A DNA stretch of 64,000 bases, taken from NCBI RefSeq assembly GCF_000355805.1, contig NZ_CM001837.1:879408-943407 (forward strand), written 5' to 3'. Of this stretch, positions 7,901 to 14,421 are shown piece by piece. This DNA is from Dokdonia sp. PRO95 (GTDB taxonomy: Bacteria; Bacteroidota; Bacteroidia; Flavobacteriales; Flavobacteriaceae). A program made the position numbers and the translations under genes. Numbering within the stretch: position 1 is the stretch's first letter; each line of letters starts with the position of its first letter. Under the pieces are notes generated by a model. The model ran no database searches and was not told the origin of the DNA. It was given only the letters and a program-made list of their open reading frames with translations.

Positions 7901-9381
7901 AGGAAACGTACGGTATTACTGTCTACCAGGAGCAAGTAATGCTTCTTTCTCAAAAGCTTGCAGATTTTACAAAAGGTGAGGCCGATGTACTTCGTAAGGC
8001 AATGGGTAAAAAGCAAATTGCCGTTCTTGATAAAATGAAGCCTAAGTTTATAGAGCAGGCTTCTGCCAAAGGACATGACCCAGAAAAACTAGAGAAAATC
8101 TGGAAAGACTGGGAAGCATTTGCCGCATATGCATTTAACAAGTCACACTCTACATGTTACGCATGGATTGCTTACCAAACAGCATATTTAAAAGCACACT
8201 ACCCAGCAGAGTATCTTGCCGCTGTACTGTCTAACAACATGAATGACATAAAGCAAGTAACATTCTTTATGGAAGAGGCAAAACGTATGGGACTAGAAGT
8301 ACTAGGGCCAGATGTAAATGAATCTTTTAGAAAATTTACGGTAAATGATAATGGCGCTGTACGTTTTGGTATGGGTGCGGTAAAAGGCGTAGGTACAGGA
8401 GCTGTTGCCACTATTGTAGAAAATAGAAAAGAAGGAAAATACAAATCTGTTTTTGACTTTGCTCGTCGTGTAGACTTACGTGCAGCAAACAAAAAAGCTT
8501 TTGAAAGTCTTGCTCTAGCGGGTGGGTTTGATGAACTAGATGGTGATACTCATCGCGCTCAATTTTTTAATCATGACGGAGATGGTATTACTTTCTTAGA
8601 AAAAGCCGTAAAATATGGTGCTCGTTATCAAGAAAATGAAAACAGCTCACAGGTAAGTCTCTTTGGAGAGTCTAGCGAAGTCCAAATACCAGAACCAGAA
8701 GTTCCTCCATGTGAAGAATGGGGAACTATGGAAAAACTCAAACGCGAGAAGGAGGTTGTAGGAGTATATATCTCTGGCCATCCGCTAGATGATTTTAAGA
8801 CAGAAATGGAAACATTTTGTAATGCAACGGTGTCTAATTTTCACCAGATGGAGGCTTACGTCAATAGAGAGCTCACCTTTGGTGGCGTAATATCTGACGT
8901 ACAACATCGCGTATCAAAAAATGGAAAAGGATGGGCAGCTTTTACTGTTGAAGATTTTACAGATTCCTTTGAGTTTAGAATGTTTGGAGAGGAGTATCTC
9001 AAGATGCGTCACTTTTTGATCCCTAATAGCTTCATACATGCAAAAGTGTTTATTAAGGATGGGTTTACAAACAGAGAAACAGGTAGAAAAGGTGATCCAA
9101 GAACGCAGTTTAATAGTATCCAGCAATTGCAGGATGTGATGGAAACAAACGCAAAGAAACTCACCATAAATATTGACATCAACGAGGTTGCGGAAGCCCG
9201 CATAGAAGAAATAAAGAATATTCTTGATCTCCATGTAGGCGATGCAAAGCTCCACTTTCAAGTATTTGAACCACTTGAAAAACTCTTTGTAAAAATGCCT
9301 AGTAAACGCATGAAAGTAAGAATTTGTCAAGAACTTCTAGACACCTTAGAAGAGAACAGTGTTCACTATAAATTAAACTAG
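4990..9381 (+). CDS. dnaE: DNA polymerase III alpha subunit with N-terminal DEDDh proofreading exonuclease
   Basis: A 1463-residue replicative polymerase, about 300 residues longer than E. coli DnaE. Residues 1-195 are a DnaQ/epsilon-like 3'-5' exonuclease: motif I FDTETTG (Asp6, Glu8), motif II GQNVGFDTN (Asp105) and motif III HNATADVE (His170, Asp175), a complete DEDDh set. A linker leads to the PHP domain starting near 262, with HLHNH (His264, His266, His268) intact. The polymerase core has GPGRGSAAGS and the catalytic MPDIDIDFDDE at 689 onward (Asp691, Asp693, Asp695 region). The C-terminal part has the helix-hairpin-helix region and an OB fold (LTFGGVISDVQHRVSKNGK). An intrinsic exonuclease suggests proofreading in cis rather than by a separate DnaQ. 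A palindrome copy encodes TLSRKH at about residues 467-472. Confidence 0.97.
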   Translation: MYLIFDTETTGLPKNWNAPLTDSDNWPRAIQIAWQLHDEMGNVIEHQDYLIKPDGFDIPYDAERIHGISTALAERDGIELSEVLSKFNIALSKSKYVVGQNVGFDTNIMGAEFHRLNVGNNLQELPVLDTCTEKTATLCQLPGGRGGKFKLPTLTELHNHLFGEGFGEAHNATADVEATTRCFLELIRQRVYTKEELDVAPDYFDRFSQSNPQPIEFIGLKHINLKKASAKIAQALAAQDDTPEISKAEIEENKEQLSDVKFAHLHNHSQFSILQSTASVQDIVKAATLHKMPAVAMTDMGNMMGAFHFTKAVKSHNAGVKKANAAAVEAGEEPEGVPLKAIIGCEFNVCVDHKNKSQKDNGYQIVILAKNKNGYQNLCKMASIAYTDGFYYVPRIDKQVIEQYKEDLIVLTGNLYGEVPSKILNVGEKQAEESLIWWKEQFGDDLYVELMRHGQEDEDRVMPVLITLSRKHNVKLIASNNTFYIDKSDADAHDVLLCVKDGEKVATPKGRGRGYRFGLPNDEYYFKSADEMKTLFADVPEAILNVQEVVDKIEPYELARDVLLPAFDIPQEFVSPEDAIDGGKRGENAFLKHLVYEGAKKRYGQDLSEEVIERLDFELDVIEKTGYPGYFLIVEDFIREARNMDVSVGPGRGSAAGSVAAYCLWITNIDPMKYDLLFERFLNPDRVSMPDIDIDFDDEGRGRVMQYVIDKYGANQVAQIITYGTMAAKSSIRDTSRALDLSLGDADRIAKLIPTMSKLRKIFGKTDAELRSSFRSDDLPKVQELINIETQDNLEGQMLRQARQLEGSVRNTGIHACGVIITPSDITNFVPVALAKDSDLYVTQFDNSVVEEAGLLKMDFLGLKTLTLIKDTVKLVKYRHDIDLDPENFPLDDEKTYELFQRGDTVGIFQYESPGMQKHMQSLKPTVFEDLIAMNALYRPGPMEYIPSFVRRKHGEEEIEYDLPAMEEYLKETYGITVYQEQVMLLSQKLADFTKGEADVLRKAMGKKQIAVLDKMKPKFIEQASAKGHDPEKLEKIWKDWEAFAAYAFNKSHSTCYAWIAYQTAYLKAHYPAEYLAAVLSNNMNDIKQVTFFMEEAKRMGLEVLGPDVNESFRKFTVNDNGAVRFGMGAVKGVGTGAVATIVENRKEGKYKSVFDFARRVDLRAANKKAFESLALAGGFDELDGDTHRAQFFNHDGDGITFLEKAVKYGARYQENENSSQVSLFGESSEVQIPEPEVPPCEEWGTMEKLKREKEVVGVYISGHPLDDFKTEMETFCNATVSNFHQMEAYVNRELTFGGVISDVQHRVSKNGKGWAAFTVEDFTDSFEFRMFGEEYLKMRHFLIPNSFIHAKVFIKDGFTNRETGRKGDPRTQFNSIQQLQDVMETNAKKLTINIDINEVAEARIEEIKNILDLHVGDAKLHFQVFEPLEKLFVKMPSKRMKVRICQELLDTLEENSVHYKLN
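6389..6404. repeat. Iterated palindrome, copy 2
   Basis: 14-bp core perfect; the last base of the 16-mer is A instead of G. Inside dnaE, read as LSRK. Confidence 0.95.
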
Positions 9382-9780
9382 CTACGCCACATTACGAGGA
9401 TTTAACAACTTCCTTCGCACTAAGATAGTTACTTCTTCCATGTAACTATCTGTCTCTAGTGTGTAGGTGAATTTTTGTGAATGCTCGTTACTTTTTACAC
9501 TCTGTATACTAGCCTGATGCAAAATGAATGCTCCATAATTTGGGTAACCTAGGTATTTGCAAAGCTTTTCTATCATCCTCGCATTAGGCGATAATTCTTT
9601 TGCTTCTACATCTTCTATATAATTATTATAGTAATTGAGAAGTGTTCTTCTTGAAATTTGGTAATTAAACTCACACCAGAGACTATTTGCTAGGTGATCT
9701 GCCCATTGTGTTTTTGTGTTTCCGGGGGTTTCTGTTTGCGCTTTCGCGAAAGCGGACAAAACAATTTTTCTAAACATCAT
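9382..9780 (-). CDS. Small protein of unknown function
   Basis: A 132-residue soluble protein convergent with dnaE (stop codons abut). I do not recognise it firmly. The central segment (QISRRTLLNYYNNYIE..LSPNARMIEKLCKYLGYPNYGAFI) has the look of a helical domain found at the N-terminus of many Bacteroidota proteins, where a surface/HTH-like unit ends in a YLGY-NY motif. The C-terminal part (KFTYTLETDSYMEEVTILVRRK) is beta-like and basic. A palindrome copy encodes AFAKA at residues 10-14. An inverted repeat at 9831-9846 lies 50 nt upstream, so it may be regulated or be a regulator itself. Confidence 0.6.
   Translation of the reverse strand: MMFRKIVLSAFAKAQTETPGNTKTQWADHLANSLWCEFNYQISRRTLLNYYNNYIEDVEAKELSPNARMIEKLCKYLGYPNYGAFILHQASIQSVKSNEHSQKFTYTLETDSYMEEVTILVRRKLLNPRNVA
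9739..9754. repeat. Iterated palindrome, copy 3
   Basis: Perfect CGCTTTCGCGAAAGCG, read as AFAKA near the N-terminus of the 132-residue protein. Confidence 0.95.
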
Positions 9781-9830
9781 AATGGTCGTTTTTGTTTCTA
9801 AATCATTCCTACATTTTTTCTATTAAGGAC

Positions 9831-9857
9831 TGGAAAGTATTTTCCATCGGTTTTCCA
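9831..9857. promoter_or_regulatory. Possible operator: TGGAAA inverted repeat plus third half-site
   Basis: TGGAAAGTATTTTCCA is a perfect 6-bp inverted repeat with a 4-bp spacer (9831-9846). A third TTTCCA follows at 9852-9857, offset 11 bp, so three half-sites lie one helical turn apart. It is in the divergent region between the 132-residue gene and the lipoprotein-kinase-regulator genes. Confidence 0.4.
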
Positions 9858-9938
9858 TCTAGCGCTCTTAATAAGCTAGATATTTACGTATCTAAAAGAT
9901 AATCAGCACACAAAGAACGATAAATAGCACTTAGTTCT

Positions 9939-9957
9939 ATAAAGGAAATCCGTAAAA
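9939..9957 (+). repeat. 19-bp repeat, upstream copy
   Basis: ATAAAGGAAATCCGTAAAA recurs with one mismatch at 12854-12872. This copy lies 66 nt upstream of the small lipoprotein start. Confidence 0.55.
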
Positions 9958-10023
9958 CGAGCTATTTTTATTTGTTAAGTATGATTTTTCTTACATGAAA
10001 TTCAACCCTAAACCATTTAAATT

Positions 10024-10194
10024 ATGAAAGCAACAACTTACATTTTAGCATTTTTATTTATTGGAGTTACATTTACTGCCTGTACTCCAGACATCGTTAT
10101 TGAAGAAAGTGATCGCATAGAAAGCACTTGGGGAGAGGATGACAACAATGAGGAAGAAAAAAAAGGAGAAGATGAGGAAGACGAGAGTAATTAG
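10024..10194 (+). CDS. Tiny acidic lipoprotein
   Basis: A 56-residue product starting MKATTYILAFLFIGV. The hydrophobic signal ends in the lipobox FTAC (Cys20). The mature part (about 37 residues) is dominated by Asp and Glu (GEDDNNEEEKKGEDEEDESN), so it would be a short acidic peptide tethered to a membrane. It lies 45 nt upstream of the TPR histidine kinase on the same strand and is probably co-transcribed. It could be a small accessory or sensor component of that system, but this is inference from position only. Confidence 0.6.
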   Translation: MKATTYILAFLFIGVTFTACTPDIVIEESDRIESTWGEDDNNEEEKKGEDEEDESN

Positions 10195-10239
10195 ACTATC
10201 TGCATCTTAATATTTTTTCCTTATTCGTATCTTAGAGGG

Positions 10240-12150
10240 ATGAAACAGCTTGTTCTGTCATCCCTCTTTTTACTGTATAGCTTTACTGTTTACAGCGCCT
10301 TACCACCTCAAAAAAATAAAGCTGAGGATAGTTTACTGTACTACAAAAAATTAAGTCGCCAAAAGAAAAATACTTACGAGGATAGACTGATTGCAAATGA
10401 AAAAGCCATTTACTGGGCAAAACAAGTATCAGACTCTGTATATCTTGGTCAGCTAGACTATAGATGTGACTTGTATTACTACGACGATCAATACGACCAA
10501 GCTATAACCCAAAGCAAAAAGCTATTATATGAAGCTAGACGGTTAAAAAACAAAAGATTTATTGGTAAAGCCTATTTTCAAACAGGAGATTTCTTTCAAA
10601 AAAAGAAAAACTCATCCGATGCTTTTTCTAACTATGTACGGGCAATAGAATCTTATAGTGAGATAAACGATAGCTTACAGGTTATACGTATTTCAAAAAA
10701 GGCAAGCTACATACAAGCCAGTCTGGGGGATATAGACGGAGCAGAATATACTATCGTAAATGCTCTTGATTACAGTGATGCATTAAAAGATCTTTCTCAA
10801 ATTTCTTGGTTTTATGACATTTTAGGTAGAGTATATAGAGAGCGTGGCTTGTGGCTAGAAGCTATACGATATCATAGGAAGGCATTACAAATTGCAAATA
10901 ACACAAGCAGCAAGGCTTCACTTATTAATAATTATGCCATTACCCTTCTAAAATCTGGTGATAATGATGGCGCTATACAGCAACTAGAAGTAGGTCTTGC
11001 TTATAAAGACAGCCTGTCACTTAAAACATTATATAGACTAAAAGATAATTATGGCTTTGCAAAATCTCGGGCTGGGCATAAAGACGCCATATTTTTACTA
11101 GAAGAAGCTTTATCATTGAGAAGTGATATAAATGACATACCTGGAGCATATGCAAGCCACATACATCTTGCTGAGGCTTACATGACATTAGAAAACACTA
11201 AAAAAACTGCATATCACGCCCAGCAAGCTTATAATATTTCTTCTAAAGCTAAAAATACAGAAGCTGTTATAAAGGCCTTGGACTATTTAATACCTGTAAC
11301 TATAGAATCCAATGTACTTTTTGAAGAATATACTTCTTTATCTGATTCGCTGACTAAAGCTCAAAATAATGCTAAGTTTGAGTTTGCAAAACTGCGTTAC
11401 GATGTAGAAAAAGCTGAAGAACGAGAGAGTAGAGCCTTAGAACAAATTACAGCCTCACAACTGCGAGAAGATATAGCACGCAGAAAGATAAACTGGGCCC
11501 TTGCAGGCATAGGAACTCTTGTAGTAATTGCTGTCATATTTATATTGTACCAACGTGAGCGATCAAAAAAACAGCGACTACTAGACCGTTATGAAACAGA
11601 AAAGCGCATTGCAAAAAAACTTCATGATGAGCTAGCAAACGAAATATACTTAGTTATGAATGAGGTTGAAAATGAAGCCTATTCTCCAGCAGTAGCAGAT
11701 AGGCTTGAAGATATTTACAAACTAAGTAGAGATCTTTCAAGAGACACAAAACCTATACAAACAGATGGGAACTTTCCAACAGAGCTTGCAATGAATTTAC
11801 AAACATACACCTCATCAGAACGCAAACTCATATTGAGAGGCCTTGAATCTATAGACTGGAACGTTGTTAAACCAGAAGTAAAAATTGAGATTTACAGAGT
11901 ACTACAAGAGTTAATGACAAATATGAGAAAGCACAGTAAAGCTTCACTTGTTGCACTTGTTTTTAAAACTGCAGATAAACTCTTGGAAATAAATTACAGT
12001 GATAACGGTAAAGGAGTATCACTATCCAAAGGTAATCGCGGCAGCGGTTTATTAAATACACAAAATCGAATCAAAAGCTTAGGAGGACACATACAATTTG
12101 AATCTGCAGTAGATGAAGGCTTTAGAGCAGAATTATCCATTCCAATTTAA
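10240..12150 (+). CDS. TPR-domain sensor histidine kinase (HisKA_3-like)
   Basis: A 636-residue membrane sensor kinase. It has a signal peptide (MKQLVLSSLFLLYSFTVYSA), a periplasmic stretch of tetratricopeptide repeats to about residue 350 (such as GKAYFQTGDFFQKKKNSSDA and ILGRVYRERGLWLEA), a coiled coil, and one transmembrane helix at about 417-437. The phosphoacceptor is His462 in KKLHDELANE, the NarL/DegS-type H-box. The ATPase domain has an N-box (QELMTNMRKHSKA), G1 (DNGKG) and G2 (GSGLLNTQNR). The ATG is preceded by a GAGGG. It is paired with the response regulator 11 nt downstream. TPR kinases of this layout are common in Bacteroidota, and the signal sensed here is unknown. Confidence 0.92.
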   Translation: MKQLVLSSLFLLYSFTVYSALPPQKNKAEDSLLYYKKLSRQKKNTYEDRLIANEKAIYWAKQVSDSVYLGQLDYRCDLYYYDDQYDQAITQSKKLLYEARRLKNKRFIGKAYFQTGDFFQKKKNSSDAFSNYVRAIESYSEINDSLQVIRISKKASYIQASLGDIDGAEYTIVNALDYSDALKDLSQISWFYDILGRVYRERGLWLEAIRYHRKALQIANNTSSKASLINNYAITLLKSGDNDGAIQQLEVGLAYKDSLSLKTLYRLKDNYGFAKSRAGHKDAIFLLEEALSLRSDINDIPGAYASHIHLAEAYMTLENTKKTAYHAQQAYNISSKAKNTEAVIKALDYLIPVTIESNVLFEEYTSLSDSLTKAQNNAKFEFAKLRYDVEKAEERESRALEQITASQLREDIARRKINWALAGIGTLVVIAVIFILYQRERSKKQRLLDRYETEKRIAKKLHDELANEIYLVMNEVENEAYSPAVADRLEDIYKLSRDLSRDTKPIQTDGNFPTELAMNLQTYTSSERKLILRGLESIDWNVVKPEVKIEIYRVLQELMTNMRKHSKASLVALVFKTADKLLEINYSDNGKGVSLSKGNRGSGLLNTQNRIKSLGGHIQFESAVDEGFRAELSIPI

Positions 12151-12161
12151 TTTACGGCAAC

Positions 12162-12827
12162 ATGTTTAAAAAAATACTAGCAGCGGAAGACATAGATAAT
12201 ATTAAACTAGGAGTCTCTTCTATTCTCAAACAACTCAAGATACCAGAAATCGTACACGTCGAATACTGTGATGAGGCTTTTTTAGAGTTCAAAATGGCAA
12301 TTCAAGATAATGCTCCCTTTGATCTTTTAATAACAGATCTTTCTTTTAAAGAATCATATCGAAAAGAGCGCCTTACCTCTGGAGAGCATCTTTTTAGAGC
12401 ATTAAAAGAAGTAGACCCCACTATTAAAGTAATCGTTTACACCATGGAAGATCACCCTCAACGCTTTGATAGTATCTGGAAATCGGGTTTACTAGATGGT
12501 TATGTATGTAAAGATAGAAGAGGTCTAGAAAATCTCAAAGAAGCAATAGAACAAGTCGCAAAAGGCGAGAAATACATCTCTCAACATCTTGCAGATAATG
12601 TTAAGCAAAAAAATCTAGTAGAACTTAACAACTACGACATCGAATTATTGAGTCTACTAGCAGATGGTGCAACACAAGATGAAATACAGCACTATTTCAA
12701 ATCTAAAAATATCAAACCCTATAGTAGAAGTAGTATTGAGAAGCGACTGCGCGAATTACGTACAGAGTTTGGCGCAAAAACGACCATACATCTCATACGA
12801 CTACTAGCTGATTTACGTCTAATTTGA
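12162..12827 (+). CDS. Response regulator with receiver and C-terminal HTH, partner of the TPR kinase
   Basis: A 221-residue regulator. The receiver domain covers about 1-130, with an acidic pair (AAEDID, Glu9/Asp10), the phosphoacceptor Asp59 in FDLLITDLSF, and the conserved Thr/Lys region (VIVYTMED, then GYVCKDRRG). The C-terminal 60 residues (IELLSLLADGATQDEIQHYF..SSIEKRLRELRTEFGAKTTIHLIRLL) look like a LuxR/NarL-type HTH with a longer than usual turn. Spacing to the kinase is 11 nt, so the pair is an operon. A near-identical 19-bp site lies upstream of the operon and 26 nt after this stop, a possible autoregulatory target. Confidence 0.9.
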   Translation: MFKKILAAEDIDNIKLGVSSILKQLKIPEIVHVEYCDEAFLEFKMAIQDNAPFDLLITDLSFKESYRKERLTSGEHLFRALKEVDPTIKVIVYTMEDHPQRFDSIWKSGLLDGYVCKDRRGLENLKEAIEQVAKGEKYISQHLADNVKQKNLVELNNYDIELLSLLADGATQDEIQHYFKSKNIKPYSRSSIEKRLRELRTEFGAKTTIHLIRLLADLRLI

Positions 12828-12853
12828 AATAAATTTTAAATAAAAACACGTAA

Positions 12854-12872
12854 ATAAAGGAAATACGTAAAA
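12854..12872 (+). repeat. 19-bp repeat, downstream copy
   Basis: ATAAAGGAAATACGTAAAA, 18 of 19 identical to 9939-9957. An extra ACGTAAA at 12848-12854 precedes the one at 12865-12871 by 17 bp. Confidence 0.55.
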
Positions 12873-13004
12873 TTTTACCTCAATCCACTCCTATCTTTAT
12901 AATACTTTATTAAGTTCTTGTAAATTATTTTTTTGAAGAAACTTCATAGCATATTATACACAGTGTAATAGTGCCATGATCAATATTCTACGGTCCCCCA
13001 ACCT

Positions 13005-13042
13005 AAAAACACCTTATCGAAGTACCGATGGGTGTTTTTTTT
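13005..13042 (+). terminator. Rho-independent terminator
   Basis: AAAACACC (13006-13013) pairs with GGTGTTTT (13031-13038), with an inner ATCG/CGAT pair, followed by a T-run. It could end the kinase/regulator transcript, leaving a 3' region of about 200 nt, or a small RNA arising from 12830-13000. Confidence 0.8.
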
Positions 13043-13048
13043 GTAAAA

Positions 13049-13081
13049 CAAAAAAGTCTGCTCGAGAGCAGACTTTTTTTA
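13049..13081. terminator. Bidirectional terminator between the regulator and sucB
   Basis: AGTCTGCT/AGCAGACT stem (13055-13062, 13067-13074) with a CGAG loop and A/T runs on both sides. It ends sucB on the minus strand. Confidence 0.9.
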
Positions 13082-13101
13082 GAATTAAGATAAATATCAA
13101 A

Positions 13102-14352
13102 TTACATTTCTAATGCTTTCTTGATATCTCCATCCATAAGAATGTTAATAGGATCTTCTAGTGCTTCTTTTACAGCTACTAAGAATCCTACAGACTCTTT
13201 ACCATCGATAATTCTGTGATCATAAGATAATGCTACAAACATTATAGGTGCGATTACAATCTCACCATCTTTTACGATAGGGCGCTCTACGATATTGTGC
13301 ATTCCTAAGATACCAGATTGAGGTGGGTTTATGATAGGTGTAGATAACATAGATCCAAATACACCTCCATTTGAGATTGTAAAGGTTCCTCCTGTCATCT
13401 CATCTACCGTAATTTTACCATCTCTAGCTCTTATTGCAAGGCGTTTTACCTCGCTCTCAACCCCTCTAAAAGAAAGGTTTTCTGCATTTCTAATAACTGG
13501 TACCATAAGTCCTTTAGGACCTGATACAGCAATTGAGATATCTTTATAATCAAAAGTAAGCATCTCCTTACCATCTATCATACTGTTTACAGCAGGATAC
13601 ATCTCAAGAGCTCTCACTACAGCTAATGTAAAGAAAGACATAAAACCTAGACCTACACCGTGCTTTGCCTTAAAGTCCTCTTTGTATTGCTTACGCAAGT
13701 CAAATATAGGCTGCATATTTACCTCGTTAAAGGTAGTAAGCATTGCTGTTGTGTTTTTTGCTTCTACTAGACGTTCTGCAACTTTACGACGTAGCATAGA
13801 TAACTTAGTACGTGAGTCACCTCTAGAACCTGGTCCTGGAGTTCCCATAGAAGGTGTTGCTTTTACAGCATCTTCTTTAGTCACGCGACCAGCTCTACCT
13901 GTACCCGTAACCTGGCTAGCAGTCATTCCTTTTTCATCAAGAATTTTTCTTGCTGCTGGGCTTGGAGTTCCAGATGCGTATGTCTTTTCAGTTTCGGCAG
14001 GAGCTTTTTCTCCTGTGTTAGGAGTTGCTGCCTGCTCTTTTTTAAGGTTTTCTTCTACTTTACCATCTCCACCACCTTCATCTCCACCTTCATAGGTGTC
14101 TGTAGCTGGCGCCTCTGCAGCAGTATCAATAAGGCACACAACTGCACCTACCTCAACAGCATCACCTTCTTCTGCTTTAAGTGTAATGACTCCACTCATC
14201 TCTGCTGGAAGCTCGAGCGTTGCTTTATCACTGTCTACCTCGGCAATGGCCTGGTCTTTTTCTACATAATCGCCGTCTTCAACGAGCCATTGTGCGATTT
14301 CAACTTCTGTGATGGATTCTCCCGGTGAAGGGACTTTCATTTCTAAAACCAT
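13102..14352 (-). CDS. sucB: Dihydrolipoyllysine-residue succinyltransferase (E2 of 2-oxoglutarate dehydrogenase)
   Basis: A 416-residue E2 with one lipoyl domain (residues 1-77; lipoyl Lys43 in EVDSDKATLE), an acidic Gly-rich linker (about 85-110), a peripheral-subunit-binding domain (about 126-160, GTPSPAARKILDEKG), and the catalytic acyltransferase domain from about 185. The active-site motif DHRIIDG gives His379 and Asp383. It transfers succinyl groups to CoA in the TCA cycle. It follows sucA by about 70 nt and ends at a bidirectional terminator. The length and domain order are normal for OdhB/SucB. Confidence 0.97.
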   Translation of the reverse strand: MVLEMKVPSPGESITEVEIAQWLVEDGDYVEKDQAIAEVDSDKATLELPAEMSGVITLKAEEGDAVEVGAVVCLIDTAAEAPATDTYEGGDEGGGDGKVEENLKKEQAATPNTGEKAPAETEKTYASGTPSPAARKILDEKGMTASQVTGTGRAGRVTKEDAVKATPSMGTPGPGSRGDSRTKLSMLRRKVAERLVEAKNTTAMLTTFNEVNMQPIFDLRKQYKEDFKAKHGVGLGFMSFFTLAVVRALEMYPAVNSMIDGKEMLTFDYKDISIAVSGPKGLMVPVIRNAENLSFRGVESEVKRLAIRARDGKITVDEMTGGTFTISNGGVFGSMLSTPIINPPQSGILGMHNIVERPIVKDGEIVIAPIMFVALSYDHRIIDGKESVGFLVAVKEALEDPINILMDGDIKKALEM

Positions 14353-14421
14353 AATGTTTCTGGTTACGCCAGTATTACTAAACCTACTTAGATGAAGGAC
14401 GCTGGCGGCTATTAATTGTTA

